Shown here: piece after piece, positions 46,601 to 61,719 of the stretch
Position numbering within the stretch: the stretch's first letter is position 1
Layout: each line of letters starts with the position of its first letter
Source: Fasciolopsis buskii
Taxonomy: Eukaryota > Platyhelminthes > Trematoda > Plagiorchiida > Fasciolidae
NCBI GenBank assembly: GCA_008360955.1
Contig: LUCM01003878.1
Span: 1 to 64,000, forward strand
DNA: 64,000 nucleotides
Direction of reading: 5' to 3'
The notes under the pieces: model-generated
Databases searched by the model: none
The model's input: only the letters and a program-made list of their open reading frames with translations
Told to the model about the DNA's origin: nothing
Translations under genes and position numbers: made by a program

Positions 46601-49600
46601 TCTCTAGAGTGTGAATCATTTAAAAAAACACCCCAGCATATATTCTAATGTTATCCAAGATGGGTTCGATACCTTCACTCCATAATTCTATGAATTCACT
46701 ATACAACTAATTTTAACGTCGAAATAGCAAAAACCCTTGATGAAGGAGATAAAAATAATGCCCTACTCGGGTTGCTGGAAGCCAAAACCAATGACCAAAC
46801 AATGATGCAAGACAGTGGCGGGCTCGTCGACTGGTACCTCTTATCAATTTTGTATTTTTAACAATGCATTCGCCAAATTGCTTCGCATAAACCTCAGTTT
46901 ATTCTCGTAACAGACGGTGGGTTAAAATGAAATCACGATTGCATTCCTTGTATATGCGCTAGCTGAGTAACACCAAACCCCAAGGCTGATTGTTATAAAG
47001 ATTTAGCACTTCCAGCCGAATTATAGGAATGCAAATTCAGTTATTTCTCCCCTCTTGCTGACAAGTACTAAGAGGAGCAATGTTCACGTGAAAATGTTTA
47101 ACTGTTTTGGCGTTTTGGTTGTATAACCTGCCTTCAAAAGGATTACCCACGGTAGTCAACTTATTGGTCAATTCCAATTTCTACAAACAGCGACACGTTC
47201 TTAACATTATAACGTGCACAATTATAAATACACATTGAGAATCGATCTTTTGATACTCTGTGCATCGTTCGATATGGAAATTTAAATATCAACCTCCGTA
47301 TTATTTCTGAACCCTATCGAGACTATTCGAGGCTTCTGTCTGGCTGCTTCCGTGACATCTTGATCACAAAGTAAGAAAATAACAATGAAATCTATTCGCA
47401 CTTATGTAAAAATCGATACAATACCCGCGCTTATCGTGCCATAAATGAATAAGATAATGGTCCTATTCCAGTGACACTAAACATTTCATAGAACATAAAG
47501 ACTGAAACGAGATTTCTCAAAAAGACTTCATGCACTCGATTCCTTTCTTCTTCTGACGAAATTAAAAAGAGAAGAAGGATTTCTTTTCCATGGCAGATCC
47601 ACTTGTTAATATCACGACGTACGAGATGGCAATCCGAATGGGAACAAGGTGATGCTCCCGGAAATGCTCTAGGCAGAACATTAGATTCACACCAAACTCT
47701 GTGAGGGAGTAACAAGGCAATAATCATAGTGAAGTAAAGTAAACGACTTTGCTTGGATCCGATAGTGCAGATGAAATCTTAACAAACCAGGCAGATTTTG
47801 TGATTCATCAAAATTAGGCATTATGCGCTATGTATTTTTCATGTACAAACGAATCCCATTGACACTTTTTTCTATCCATTTAGATTCTATGGCTGTTGAA
47901 GGAATCTGGACTGTTAAAACGGCACAAACATTTCCAGGGAAAATACAGGTCTACTGGAGTACTTTTATATTTTAGAATGTGGTCAAATGACTTCATGCCA
48001 CATGGTTTAGAACCTGTATTGACTAAAACTCCTGGTCATTGCTAAGTCTGTGCTTCCATGGGCTGCTGATGGACAGAAAATTGAGATTTGTGTTGCTCAA
48101 AGTAACAGATAGTGGGCATTTACCTCGGAATAGCACTAATCTGGGGCAATTGAAATCGGACATGAAGTAACCAAACGCCGAATCCTATAGTTATCAGTAA
48201 AAGGTATTTGTTGGCAAAAAACACGTTCCCCAAAAGGCATATATTGTACTACACGTCAATTAATAATCCGTTTTTTCTGCTCTTTGTTCATTGTTTCACC
48301 AAGTCGATCAAACATAGGACTCAAATTGATTTTCGTTACGCATCTGAAATTCAAATGCAAATTAATGGTAAATGTAAAGGCTTGTGCAATGCACTTTTCA
48401 GGATAAAAATGTGAATTCGCATGCGCGCAGAAATCCAGGTCGATTTGAGGATTTAGATTAAACTCCATTAGGGACATTCATTGTGACCTCAGTTAACTTA
48501 TAACGAGTAAAAACAAAAGATGTCTCTGTTCTGCTCCGGAGCTAGAACGCCCTAGGGAAGATATGAAACCATGGACTACGTGCACACTAACCCGTGTTTC
48601 AGAAAATCTTTGAGCTTGACTATAATAATGATTTCAAATGTGATTACAACATATTTTGTACTATGCAGCTTTTCACAACGATTTCGTTTATGTCTAAACA
48701 AAGCCTCGAGTTTTGTGAAAAACGTTCAGAACCGACATTCGGCTGGTTTATGGGAGCATCGCCGAGAAAGAACCAAAACGTCAGCTTTCAAACCCGGGAA
48801 TACCTATGCATACGTAACGTGAAGCATAGTGACGGCCTTCCCTGCTATTTGGAGGCAACATTAAGCTTGTCCGATATCGTGAAAGTGAGATTCATTTTTT
48901 TCTTATTCTGGATGTTTATGATACAAACCTACGTGACTCTAATATAGTGATGAAATAATATGGAGTAAATGACAGTCTTTATACCATTAGTTTGACCTCA
49001 TTGACATGGATACACGCATTAATTTGCAAATTATGTCCTCTCGTGAAATGAACATTTCAACTTTTTGCCGTTATGACGAATTACAACGAAAATCGTCATC
49101 TTCGGAATCTTGATGCTCAATGCGCTGCGGACGAATCAACCAATCTCCAGAACGAAACATCCATACATCCGAAATCGTGAGTGAAATTGTTATGCACATT
49201 GTGTGTTGCTTTTTCAACGCATGTTTTGCATTAGCACACCACAATTAACCGTCAGGATTAAAAGTCTTTGATTTACTCGGTTCATTCTTTTGCTGGAGCC
49301 AAGGTCAGTGCTTTGGTGCTTATTTTATTGGTAACGGTAACGTCATGGCTGTCCTGCTGCAGTCTGGTAACATTCTACTTCAGAAATGCGTTCAATCAAA
49401 TTTTCTTATATAATACTGAAAAATGATAGTCCCCCTTATCTCGTCAGTCCAGGGTGCGCGTTGAAACCGATTTGAACTTTTCCTTACTGAAAATTCTATG
49501 TCATCAATAAGTTACAATGAGCACTGGTTAAATTGCAATTCACTATTCGTTAAAAAGACACCTTTGTCTTGTTCACTGAGGTCCGGGATCGATTGCACCG

Positions 49601-51279
49601 GTTGTTAAAAACAATTTCTCTTGTCCATGTGACTTAGTTATTTTTTTGGATTGTAATCCAGAATAAATTACCGAGTCTTACTTTCAAGTAGGAACTATTT
49701 GCATATCGCGTTCAGTATTAATTTTCTTCATTCAGATGTGCTTGCCATGGAAACCAAGATCGTGCATATTCCAAAGCTCCTCGGTTAGTGTATGCCGAAT
49801 GCAAATGGACGAAACTTGCGAGTACTGTAAAATTTTCTCAAGTAGTCCTCAGAAAACTTAAGGAAGCGAGTTGGAGAGGACTCAAGATGGCGAAAAAATG
49901 TTTTCACTAAAGTTTTCATTTGATTCGTATCTTAGACTACTTAATTTCTAGATCGGGAGCACCTGTTTCCATTCGAATAAACTTTATCGAAAAGTGTCGC
50001 TTTATAATTACTCGGTGTGAAAATTGGTCCAAATCTAGTCCAGTTCGTTGACGGCCGTCGCGATAGTTTGAATTTTTTGTGGTAATAAAATAAACCGGAA
50101 AGTGCATTTTATTTACTGTTAGACTTATTAATCAGGGAAAACGGTAGTATACAAAAGAGAAAGGTGCGCATGCTTATCGAAGAGTACAGAAAGCAATATA
50201 TGAAGCAGAAAAATTGCATTTTTCCCTAGCTAATCGGCTGATCCATCTTTTCTTCCTGTTTGCAGACTTACAGCTTTAATTTCCTTATTCCTATGTAAGC
50301 AATTGTGTTGCCTGTTTTCACTCCATATTATCTTTTGCCATTCTCCTAGGTTTTCAGGAAAAGTGTAAAAGAAATTAGATTGGAAACAAACGATTTTTAG
50401 ATCTCACTGAATATATTTCATATTCTATTCTTTGGACTATTTCCTCGTATCACCACTAATCAGTTTACAAATTAGATGAGTTTATTTTCGTCGGTTCAGA
50501 GGAACATTGAAAATGCAAAAAAGGTGTCGGCAAAATGGAATGCTTTTCCGAAAATGGCATGCTGGAAAATAAAATAAAACACAAATTGCTTCAAACCCTC
50601 TAGGCCCAACTTCAATTCTCAAGTCATTTTTATCTCTACATGGTTAAATGTGCAGTGGTACAAGAAAAGTCGCACTGGAAATTTCGTTTGATGTGAAGTG
50701 CGTGCGCTTCCCTAATACTACTCCACGACGCCGGCAGTATAGGTTGAAAGCTGGGCCATAAATGTTTAAATTTATTATGCAGTTATCATTTGTACAGGCT
50801 GACTGAATTTGCACTGGCACAGTCGCTATGTCAGTGCCGAGACGACTGAACAAAAGGAAATGTGGTGCATCAACCCAAAAATCTCTAGTAACCACGAAAC
50901 CGACCGCGTGTTTTCTTGCAAATCTTGTTCACTTGTTCATGCAAAACGGTACCGATAAAATCATAAACCCAACCGAATCCATGAATACGGGGTAGTTTTC
51001 TATCAGTGCTTTGCCGGGAATGATCGATTGGAACCTTTCACATACTACTAAACTCGAGTGGAGTTTAGAAGTTTGAAGTTGGCTGAGGTGAGTTGTATAG
51101 GCGTCTGGATGACAATGGCACGTTAACGTTTATTGTGGTTCCATTGAATAAAATAATGCGTGAAAAGTTATCCGTCAAATGATCAGCAGTTCATTGTCAT
51201 TTAAACGATTTATGAAAACCTTAGTCATAGATATTTTTTCATATGTTTCTGTTCGTTATCCAACTGAGGTGCTAATCCG

Positions 51280-51500
51280 CGGCAGGATGGTGTAGGACCC
51301 ATCTGGCCGATCTCTTACCTAATTGCTGCTCATCGGGGGAGCCTGAGCGCGCGGTGCCATGGAAACATAATTGGATTTTACACTGCAAGTTAATCCCATG
51401 CCGCTTTAGGACTGATATAAAATTTCTCCGAAACGCCGCTCTAGCTTGCCTGACTCCGACGGGATCAGTTCACTGGTCCAGTATAACGGCTTGACTACAA
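51280..51500. other. GC-rich island of unknown origin
   Basis: Clearly richer in G and C than its surroundings (for example GGGGGAGCCTGAGCGCGCGG near 51340). Stops interrupt all frames. It is probably a degenerate repeat; no A-box/B-box pair or protein motif identifies it. Confidence 0.4.
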
Positions 51501-54500
51501 TGATGTGTCTCACCTTAAACCGATCATGCATGTTTCCTTCTTGGAACTATTGCCTCACAGTGGCCTACCTCATGGCAAACCGAGATGGCATATTACCTAG
51601 TGTATGATCGACATAATTCTTTCCGGAGTAGGTAGTCTTTGGAAATATCTTAAAGCGGCACACGTAATGTACATGATGAAATTGTTTGTCCCAACAACAT
51701 GCTTATCGAAATGCTTCAGTAACGAAACAAAACACACCGACGTCATAAATGCAACGGAGAAGGTCGGATTTTTTTGCTTGATGAAATTAAATGGATTTCG
51801 AAAGACTGTGCGCATACGTTGTGGTTTTTTGTTTTAATCTAATCTCGTTGCATCTGGAATTTTCTGAACTTCAATATTGGCAAACTGCGTAGCGTATCGC
51901 TGGTAGTTGAATATACCACCCAATAAATGTCGTCATTTTCTCTCTCTTTTACCTTGCAAAAGTAAATAAGCAAACGAGACCCGAACTAGAGAGCCTGTAT
52001 AGGGAAAGTGACCCACGCCAGGAATGACGTGTTCGATCTTGTTGTTAACTCGTCTTCCCCTGACTTGTGCATGTCCCCAAACCTCGCCAGCAACAATTTC
52101 TGAGTTCTGTCAGTAAGTCACCAACAAGCATCGTTCCTCAATCACGCGTTCTTTCACGGGTTCTTAAAACTGTTCGTGCTACGACCGACTTGTTCCCGTG
52201 CCCCAGTAACGTCAACCGTTCTATTTTCAGGCGTGAGTCAAATTCGAGCAAACTCTGCATAATGCATTTTAACTGCTGACCGTCTTTATCAGGACAAATA
52301 AACGATGGCTGTCTGAATAGCTGATTCTTGCTACAAAACTGTTATTTAATCACATGTATTCTGCTTTAAGGAATCAGATTAATACAGGTACAGCTCTCTT
52401 TGCTCATAATTACTTCTTGAACAGCTTCACCCAGTGCGCAGTCCGAAGAATACTTTTAGCTCGGTGTACTACAGTCCTATTGGGCACAGTTCATTGGAAT
52501 TTCTTTCGAGCTCCAAACTCTAGCATGCCCAGTATAAAAATGCGCATTTGGAACAATTTAATTGCAATTCGGCTGCGGTGGTTATCACAAAAATAATAGG
52601 AATTTTTCTATCGAATGTCCAGTTTGGAATACCATTTTGTGACGCCCTAGCAACTGCGCTTTTCAGCCAGGCAGACTGTCTGTGACCATAAGACTTAGGC
52701 AACCAGCGCGAGAAGGATTTCAAATGAAAACAATGTATCCATACTTGTACTTCTCGGTTCTCAAATATAAGCAAATGGCTTTCCCGCCACTGTAATCATT
52801 TAGCAAAATAACCAAATAAACTGGCAAGTGTACAGATATATAAACAAACAAATGGGGAACTAAAAACAGATAGTGCATCAAAATAAGTGACATATTTTAA
52901 ACACTGTTGCATGTTTACTACGAGTCATAAACATGAAGCAAAACAGATGAGGAAGTGGCAGATGCCGTAATGGAAATGCACTGGTGTTAAATGAAATCCT
53001 GCTGATACAGGGGATTCCAAGACCAAGCAGTAGGCGGGAAACATTATAACGAATGCGCTCAAGTTCAAACTGAGTTTATGTCAGGAAGATAGCCAGGAGC
53101 GAGATAAGTTTACTATTTACATTTATTGGCCAAGACAAGCATCATCATCAAGGACCTTGCCTGTGTAAAACAACCCAACGTGTTTCTGTCAGTCTTTCTG
53201 CATTCCGCATGATTCGCCATCCTACATATTGGAAGAGTCAATTTTCCGTTGGGCTGAGGGGACACTAAGCCAACCACTAGTCCTTATACACATTTGGGAA
53301 GTAATGGCAGGAATGGTGAGAACTCCATTCTGTCCTGGAAGTTTGGTGTTTGTTGGCTTTACGAAAAAACTGCCCTAAAATGCCAGGTGATGCGCTTGCC
53401 TGAAACTAGTTAAGGAGTTCGCTTTTGAGTGCAAGCGATTCTCTTGATCAGCGGAGCAGTTCCTAAAATCCAGAATGAATTTGTCTTCCAAAGGAATGAT
53501 TCTCGGTTGTATAAATCTTCACTTGATGGGATGTTCCAACCGATCGTGATCATCGTTCTAGCTGAAAAACAGACAAACCCGACTAAATTCTTAGAAAGAA
53601 AGAATATTATAAAATGGTGTTTTCAGTGTTAAAGTTTCTATTCTCAGTCATGAAAACGAGAAAATGTTAAATTGTCTGCCTGCTTCAACGATACACAACG
53701 TACTCTTCTGCTTCTGCTTAAGTATACAAAGTAGATTTTGCCATTCACATGCATAGTGTTTGTTGATATATTGTCTTATCTGCTGAAAATAGGCGAATAA
53801 ATTTCATTTCAAAAGAAAAAGTCGCACTATATCTTTGCAACTGGTTGTCCCATGTGTGTTCAAACTCACCTCAATTTTTAACGTTTTATATGTGGTCTTG
53901 GAAAAAAGATTTCGTAAAAAAAAATCAACGCTGTAGAACTTGGCAAATGAGTTCTACACAAAAGGGATTTTTATGGCATAAAGAATATAATCCAAACAAG
54001 TTCTTCGACGTACCATTCCCCACGTTATACTGGAATCATTTCAGAACTATTCAAAAATTTCATTCAAATGACTTTTTGGAATTTCGTTCGCGTAGGCCTG
54101 AAAAACGAGCTCTCTTACATGGTCACGTCTGCGTGTAACTGCTTTGGGGTGCAACAATTATCCATGCAGAGCTATGCAATTTGAGACATGATGTACTCTT
54201 GGAATGTTCTGAGACATGGATATGTTGTTACTCAGTACCGAATATTTCTGTCCAAAAATTCGAGTATGTTTGATGTAATTCCGAAATACCGCAGGAAATG
54301 ATGTGGGGCAAAGCCAAATAAAGACCAGTAGACACCGCGAATCGACGTCCTAGGTCACAGCAATTAATGCGAGACACTAGTTCTTTTAATCTTTTCCTTT
54401 TCCAAGGTATGTCAGCACCGGGGTGGCAATGGTTCACATTTAGGTTCAAAAGTGTTTTTTGAACCACATAGGACTTTGCGTTGTCAAACTGCAGCATAAA

Positions 54501-56507
54501 CTGGCCATTAAATTTTGATAACCGCGAACTCACGAAACAAAATGAGCAGTATCTCTGCAGATTGTCATAGCAATTCTTCGGAATCTAATGCTAGCAAAAT
54601 GTTTGAGTGATGCGGTCTAATACATTATTCAACCAGCAGCTATATGTCAGCAAACTATTATTTCCGTTCTGCATTCAGAGGTAATATGTGGAATTTATAG
54701 GAAATCTTTGATTCACCTTGTAGGTTAAAAAATGCACTGTAATGAAAAACATGACGTCTAATGTCTGATATAAGGGAGGAAATTTCAACGACCGAGTCAT
54801 TTCTGTCATTGTATTCTTGCCCCTGATGGACAGGTTTGTAGAAGACTTTAGAAATGTAACCCAAAGACATGTGACCTGTTAAATTTGGAAGTCGCGGCTG
54901 ACGAAGTCCGCTCAGTCCCAAGAGTAGAGAAAACTGAAACCAGTGACGAGATGCGGTACATATATTTTATACATCTGGGTGCCGACGCAATACCGATATG
55001 AAAGTGCACGTGACGGCAGTCCATATCATGGGCAACCCGGCAATACACACGAGTCGAAAGCGGAAACTCTCAACAGTGCGGCACAAGCAGAACTGTACAG
55101 TCTTTTGTCCGGCAAAACAAACGACAAATAAATTTCACAAAACAGAAACTGCGGTTGAAAGCAGCTCATTGACGAAACGACGTCAGAAAACAGTTATTTT
55201 TCTCCGAAAGATCGATGCAACTATCGGGCCTTACATCTTTACGAAAAAACGCACTTTTCATTTGCACTACTTTTAGTTGATTTTCATGCGATCACAGGCT
55301 GATATATGACAGTTTAGACGACTATGAAACTGGAAGATTGCAATCGTCTAAAGAATGTGACACACTTGGGATGAGAGTGAAAAACCAAAGCGTTGTACAA
55401 AGCCTTTCATTCACAATCGTAACCATTTACACTCAGCAGCACTCGGCGAATCTGCACACTCACAACTCTTGCCATGCATTTTTTCCAGTTCCCACATCTA
55501 GATCAAAATTCACTCAGGGACCTTGATTCAGTTCAAGGAATAGAAGAGAATCATAATAAAATGATATGATTATACAGCTCTATCGATTCGTAAAGTATGC
55601 TTCCATTCCGTCATTTCATACATATTCAATGTGTCCGTCATACTTTCATTGATCACCCTATCCTAATTCCTTCAGTCTACGGTTTTTATAGGGTTGTTGC
55701 TTTTTTCTAAAAATAATTTGCATTCATTAAAGAGGTTATCAGTGATTTATTATTTTTGACAATAAACCACACATGTAAACACACTGGAGTGCACTGTTGT
55801 GGAAGCATTTATTTCTGACTGCTTTCTAAGCTAGTTGAGTATCAAAGATGAAATGTAGACCAGTCCAAAAATCATAGTCATTCCGTTGGGAGCCCTTGGG
55901 ACGGTGATATTTAGAAAACCTATTCCGGGAAATAAATCAGAAAAAAGCTAAGGTAGACCGAGGGTATAGTTTATGCAATTCCTTTGTGGAAATAGGCAAC
56001 ATTGCCAAGAACATAAAAGTTTTCCTGGGACGGAAACGGTGCATTCAGTTTTTATTTGAAATGTAAATTTTATTGATTTTTCAGATAGGTTATAACATAC
56101 GGTAAGGTTATTTGGCAAATTATGTATGCATATACATACCTACATATGATAACAGGTTAGTTGCACCTGCAAAATCTGTGAAGAAACGTTTTAAACTGCA
56201 GACATTCTACGAAACAAATTTTGATACGTTTCTTGCAGTTGCCAGAAGTGATTAGCCTTTTCATATCAATGATCCGTTGCGTGGGTATACTTGAAGATAT
56301 TTTCAAATGTGAACATAGGATGCGATTTTCATCACGTCTTGTGATGAACCCTCCTTGTGCATTCCTGTGTAGGTCTGTTAGTGCATGTATGACATTTCTG
56401 GCATTAATAGCACTGCAGAAGCACACTGCTTCTGTCTCCTGATGTTTTAGTTTTAATGTTTTTAAAGCTCGTTAGAATAATTTTGACAGTTTGGATTACT
56501 CATGTGC

Positions 56508-56539
56508 ACATATATATATATACATATATATATATATAT
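56508..56539. repeat. (AT)n microsatellite with interruptions
   Basis: Two AT runs separated by a TAC triplet; seen directly. Confidence 0.9.
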
Positions 56540-59500
56540 TACAGTGACCTGGATCCAGACATTTCTAAAGAGACAGTGAGTGTTGCGGCCCGTTGAACGG
56601 TATTCTGGCCACGAAGTCCGTGACGAATCACAACTGAATATTGCTTTACAGAGAATCACGGCATGACGGCTAAATCATTTCCATATGGTGGACACAAGTA
56701 GAACAGATAACAAGACAATCAAGACAATGAACAGGTGTGCACATAATATGTGCAAACCACGGCGGAGAACGCAACAAGATTTTGTTGGTTATGTCGTAGT
56801 TATCCAAATTCAGTATACGAAAAAAATCGCCTAGTTTTCAAGCTGCGTTTACAACGAAAGTCAGAAATGCCTCGCAGACAATAAACGGATGGGCAAGGAT
56901 GGTAGCCGAAAGTAATCAAAAAGATTAGCCACTTGAACCCAAGAAACAAATATTGCATAGTATGTCATTCCAAATTTTGTCCTTGACCAAGGAGTCCATC
57001 GTGCCAACAACAGCAACTGTCACGAAAATCTGTTAACACGGCCAATTGTAGTGTAGTATGATCATCCTGAGGTGCTGTAATATATTGGTTTTTGCAAAAT
57101 AAAGGCCATAAAAGGGAGATGGTGAAGATCTTCAGTTCGGAGTTTCCGTTTCTTGTGGTGAATAAATGTAAATCAAGACTGGCTTGTATCTTACCCGTTG
57201 ATGCTTTCTATTGTGAATCATTTCGGTCTTCGTTACCTATTGACCACCCCCAGCACTTTAGTGCTAATTTAAAGTTCAAACCTTACAGCTATGGCCACAT
57301 TCCTAGTAACTTTAACGAATTGTGGACTTGACAACGCAATGTGCGTCCAGTTGACCCCCATATTGATCCGGTAGTGTAGTTGTTGTCGCTGGCTGATGCG
57401 CTTACTGCTTTGGGTTTAACGATGTTGTGTTGTCCTGTTTCTGCATTTTCAGGTCAGACAAGTAACCTCTTTGACGAGTGCTGTCCCAAGGCATGATGAC
57501 CAAAGTTTGGAATGTTACGTCTGGAAAGAATAGTGTAACTAATTTCTCAATATAGGTGTTGCATACTTCCCCAAATTAAATCTGCTTTCTACGGAAGACT
57601 AATGTGAGCTCATAGAATGAGTAATTCTTCTCTCGCCTGCAATTGCATCATTCTTACTAAATATGTTCAATGCTTCATCAAAAATGTAACCCGTAACTCC
57701 TACGTTTGCATCGTGGATAAAATAAGAACGCGATCAGAAAGACAGTTGTGTGGTGTGGATGCATATCCGTGAATGAAGTTAGCAGAGCGCCTAAGAGTGT
57801 CTATTGACATCGTTTCACTTCCAAGTGTCCTGATACACATTATCTATACCAGGAAGTATTTCTCAGATAGGCAAAATTGACCGTAAGTGCCGCAGGGAAA
57901 ACGATTCCATGCGAGTAAGCAGGACGTGAGGGTGTGTAGACCGCCACCAGGACATTCATGGGTAATGTAGTCTTGTTCATCTTCCCATCAGTTGCGAAAG
58001 GTTTCCAAAGTGTCGATAAATGGTACAGCTGCGAAAACAAAGAATAGGCTTGAAAACTTTTGCGTTAACGATGATAGACCTGGAGTAATAGTACATATTT
58101 TACCGTATCTATCTACACGTCGGAATAGTATTGTCAGTTAGTAACCTGGAGAAACCACCGGTAAGATACGTGGTTTAATCAACATTATGAGAGCAATCAA
58201 GAATGTTATTTAACTGAATGCGGATTACTATTTTCTAGCCGCGAGATCGTGACATTCTTTTCGTTTACCGGACATTTTATAGTAATCGAGCTTCGCCGTT
58301 AAATTTGTTCCAGTCAAACTGATGGTAGTGTCAAGGGTAACTGAATTACAACTACGTGTATAATCATAGTGAAATGAGAAAAACAAGTTGCTTATGAAGA
58401 ATTTTTGATTCATTTCTCCTATCCAGCTATTGTGATGGAAATGGTCCCAGCATGCCACCTGGTACTCACACTGTTTCTTGGACGTGATCGTTTACGCCTT
58501 ATGTGCAGGCTAAAAAATATGAAACAGGATATGAAAAATAGGCGGTCACTAAGATTTTTGATTAGCTTTTCGTCTGCACTTTGGTCATCAGCTAAGTTTT
58601 AAGACGAAGCGAATCTGAAAAATGTCAAAACAAATTTCCTCTCCCTTAAGTTTTGGCTTCAAATGTCTAACCTGCGTTAAAGCTCGATTTTTGCACACAT
58701 TTTCATTGGTGTTTTATTCCTAGTCATAGCGTGTAAATCTGGTAGTCGAACCGCGTAGGATTGTTTTTGTGAGACTAGCCTAACGACCACAAGCAAACAG
58801 CTGACCAAGGGCAATCCACTCGATCGGCAAATCAAGCAGCGTACGAAGTCAGACTCGGTGAATTTTGAAAAGTAGCCATGGGATCTAGTTTCACAAAAGC
58901 GACTAAGAAATCAACGAGTTAACGTATAGGTTTGACCGAATACCAGTGACTAGTTCTCATGCGTCTGTGATATCAGGTGATGCAGTAGAACACACTAGCC
59001 AAGGGAAATTTACGGAGCTTCTTTCGATCATTTTTCAAACACAAACCTTGTCATAATGAATAATGTTTCCGTTGCGAATGCCATTTTTTCTAAGGTGAAG
59101 TGATTTCTTTTCACCAAGCACTGTTGACTGCGTGTACGAAAGAATTGCTCGTATCCAAAAGCAAATAAATATTCCGAGTCAGGACACGTGTCAGATTCAT
59201 ATTAATCAAAATTTGTTTTTGAGCAATCGTATTCAAAATTGATCCTCTAGGAAGGTTGGTCACCATCGGATAGTGGGCTAGTTTGTGTGACTCGCTTCGT
59301 TAAAAAAACGACAGGCTGATATTGAAAGCTATAAATTTGTGTTTATGTCATCTTGTGAGCGGTACCAGTTGAAGTTCTTTGTTAAAACCCAGGGCACAAC
59401 TTGCCGCTTATGTCACATACGTGTCCAATCTACTAAGAGTTGTATGAAAATAAGCTCTTTTGTACACACAACCAGCTAAAAGAGTGTCTGTTCGGGAAAG

Positions 59501-61635
59501 CGGGAATCGGAAAATCTTTCGGAACATGGGCACAAGAATGTTGTCACTGTCAACGAGGGGAAAACGTATATTTATTCAGAATTGAACGAGTGAGAATTGT
59601 TGAACTGTCTTGGCATAATTCTATCACTTCTTAGTTCAAAACCAACTGAAGGAAAGGACAAACCAACACGCTTTCGATGTTACTCGGACAAATTTGGGCT
59701 AGTGAATGCTCACATTAGGAATTCGGCATTGCCATCCTAGTCTAACCACCATAGGTACTTTCATCTAGTCAGTTATAAAGTACCAGAACAGATCAAGTCA
59801 TCTTGCAAAAAATCGGGAAACCTACGTATCTGGATATCTGGATATTGGCGATTTCTGACAGCATTATACTACCGAGATGGCAGCAGGACATAAGAACCAG
59901 CGATAAAATTTTATACTGTTTCACTCACCAATAAATTCCATTAATAAAACAGTAATAAATAACTATATGAAGTGACAATAAACACCTTGAGAAAATGCTT
60001 TGCTAATTAGTGTCTTTCACAAGGCCAGGAACCACACAAGGTCTAGTTTAACAATCAATATATACACAAATATTTTGGTATGATATTACCTCAGTTTACT
60101 TGGACATCGATTCATAAGCCAATTACTTATTGATAATCTTTGATTTTACATTTGTGCCGCTGGACACTCATTCAGTTCTGAGTACGCTCGCTTCTCACTT
60201 TTCCCGATATGAAGTAAATCCGATAGTGAAACAGCCGTTTTGTCTCTTCACAAAGAATAATACGTTTTAGGAACAAATGGACTCTGTAGTAGTTTGTACT
60301 TTTGTTTGTATAAACCACAACTTACGGGAGCAAATGGCCTACAATAGGGTTTCTGTTTGTCTGGACGTCTAAATGCTACAAGCAAATGGATAGATCCACG
60401 GTATGAAGATGATAAACCAACACACACTTTATGTTCACTTCCAATGTTCACAACAATGAAATAACACCAATATTTAGCGGTAATTAAGCATAAGGTGAAG
60501 TTTATGTCCATATCGACGATAACAATACTCATTAATTCATTCACATATGCAACTTGTAAGTACTAACAATAAAATTTTCAGGAGCATTTAAAAACTAACG
60601 TTTACTGACATTCGGTAACACATATCTGTGACAGAACTTTTAGGATTATAACTGTTAGTTTTTTTAGTTTGTCTTCTCACGAGGCCGTTTTCCACAGGCC
60701 TCATCATTTCATTCAACAGTCTTTTTGTTCTCCATGGAGCTCTTCGCATTATGACTGGTCGAAAGGAGGATATCATGAACTCGTCTGACGCCATCATCCC
60801 GTGTGTGAAACGAGAAACGGTGCCCACTCATCACCTGTGTGAGCTTCATTTTGATGCATAACTTTCGGTTACAACAAAGAAGACAGGAGTAAATCTAACT
60901 AACTAAACGGGTGTGTCGTGTGATGGCGATATCAAGAAAAGCTGCATCGTAAACAACATAAATCTTGTCATCAAAGTTTAAATTTATCAAAGCACAACGT
61001 CTGAGATGTGACCTATATTTATTTTGCTATTAATTTTATTCCCGCTATGTATCATTAACCTTAATCTGTTATTTCGTCGTATATGGACCCTGTCGTAAAC
61101 AGGCTGGTGGACGTAAAGTAGCAAAGTGTGCTGCATGTATTGCGGAGCACCGAACAATGTAAGGGTGGAACAAAAATGTGATCCGCATATGTCTAAATGA
61201 TTCGAAATGCATTCTAGAGTGATACACCCCGTCGACAACACGTGATAAGATATGGTCGAAGCGGTTCCTTAAGAGGCCTCCTATTTGTAATGACCTAGAA
61301 AAACCGATCACGTACTGTGGTAGCAAGAGGAATCAAGGTAAATGCTATTCCACAAAACTGAGAATAAATGGTACAACGCAATAGTTAGTATCAACCATAT
61401 TCATTAGGACATGGCTCCCAGAACAGTAATGTGAATGTTTGCAGTTAAGTGGTATCAGCAAAAATGCTGTCTTGTGACATACTTGACCCATGAGTGTAGT
61501 GAAAGAGTAACGCTTTATGACCGCTGTTGTTCTCCATAGCGGGGGAAGGAACCGGGAATCATAACTCTGAAACTTGAAGTCTCATCGAGTCGGAAATAAT
61601 AAACACGTAGGCGACAGCAAATTGTTATGTGCTGC

Positions 61636-61713
61636 TAAAGCGACCGGCGGATCTGAGAGTCAAAACTCTAACCGTTTTTGGGTGACAAATGCTTATCCAC
61701 CTGACCACAGCCG
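61636..61713 (-). mobile_element. tRNA-derived SINE head, copy C (minus strand)
   Basis: On the minus strand a strong A-box, TGGTCAGGTGG (61697-61707), followed by ATAAG as in copy A, precedes a B-box-like GAGTTTTGACTC near 61656-61668. The head ends in ATCCGCCGGTCGCTTT, shared with copy B and partly with copy A. Only the head is delimited. Substitutions in the B-box suggest it is no longer transcribed. Confidence 0.6.
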
Positions 61714-61719
61714 CAAAAC

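Larger units (their letters stand above)
38375..61630. other. Long intergenic or intronic DNA, no confident gene
   Basis: About 23 kb of AT-rich DNA without a recognisable exon, tRNA or intact repeat. Landmarks are a weak exon candidate at 40378-40645, a GC-rich island of unknown origin at about 51280-51500, and an AT microsatellite at 56508-56539. Minus-strand frames at 54228-54533 and 60588-60827 were inspected and not assigned. Confidence 0.5.

Noticed and set aside
54228..54533. Minus-strand frame with FMLQFDNAK, reminiscent of the mariner transposase motif L-x-D-N-A-x-P-H
   Set aside because: The expected continuation (H-P-x-x-S-P-D-L-A) is absent in all three frames; a single short motif is not enough.
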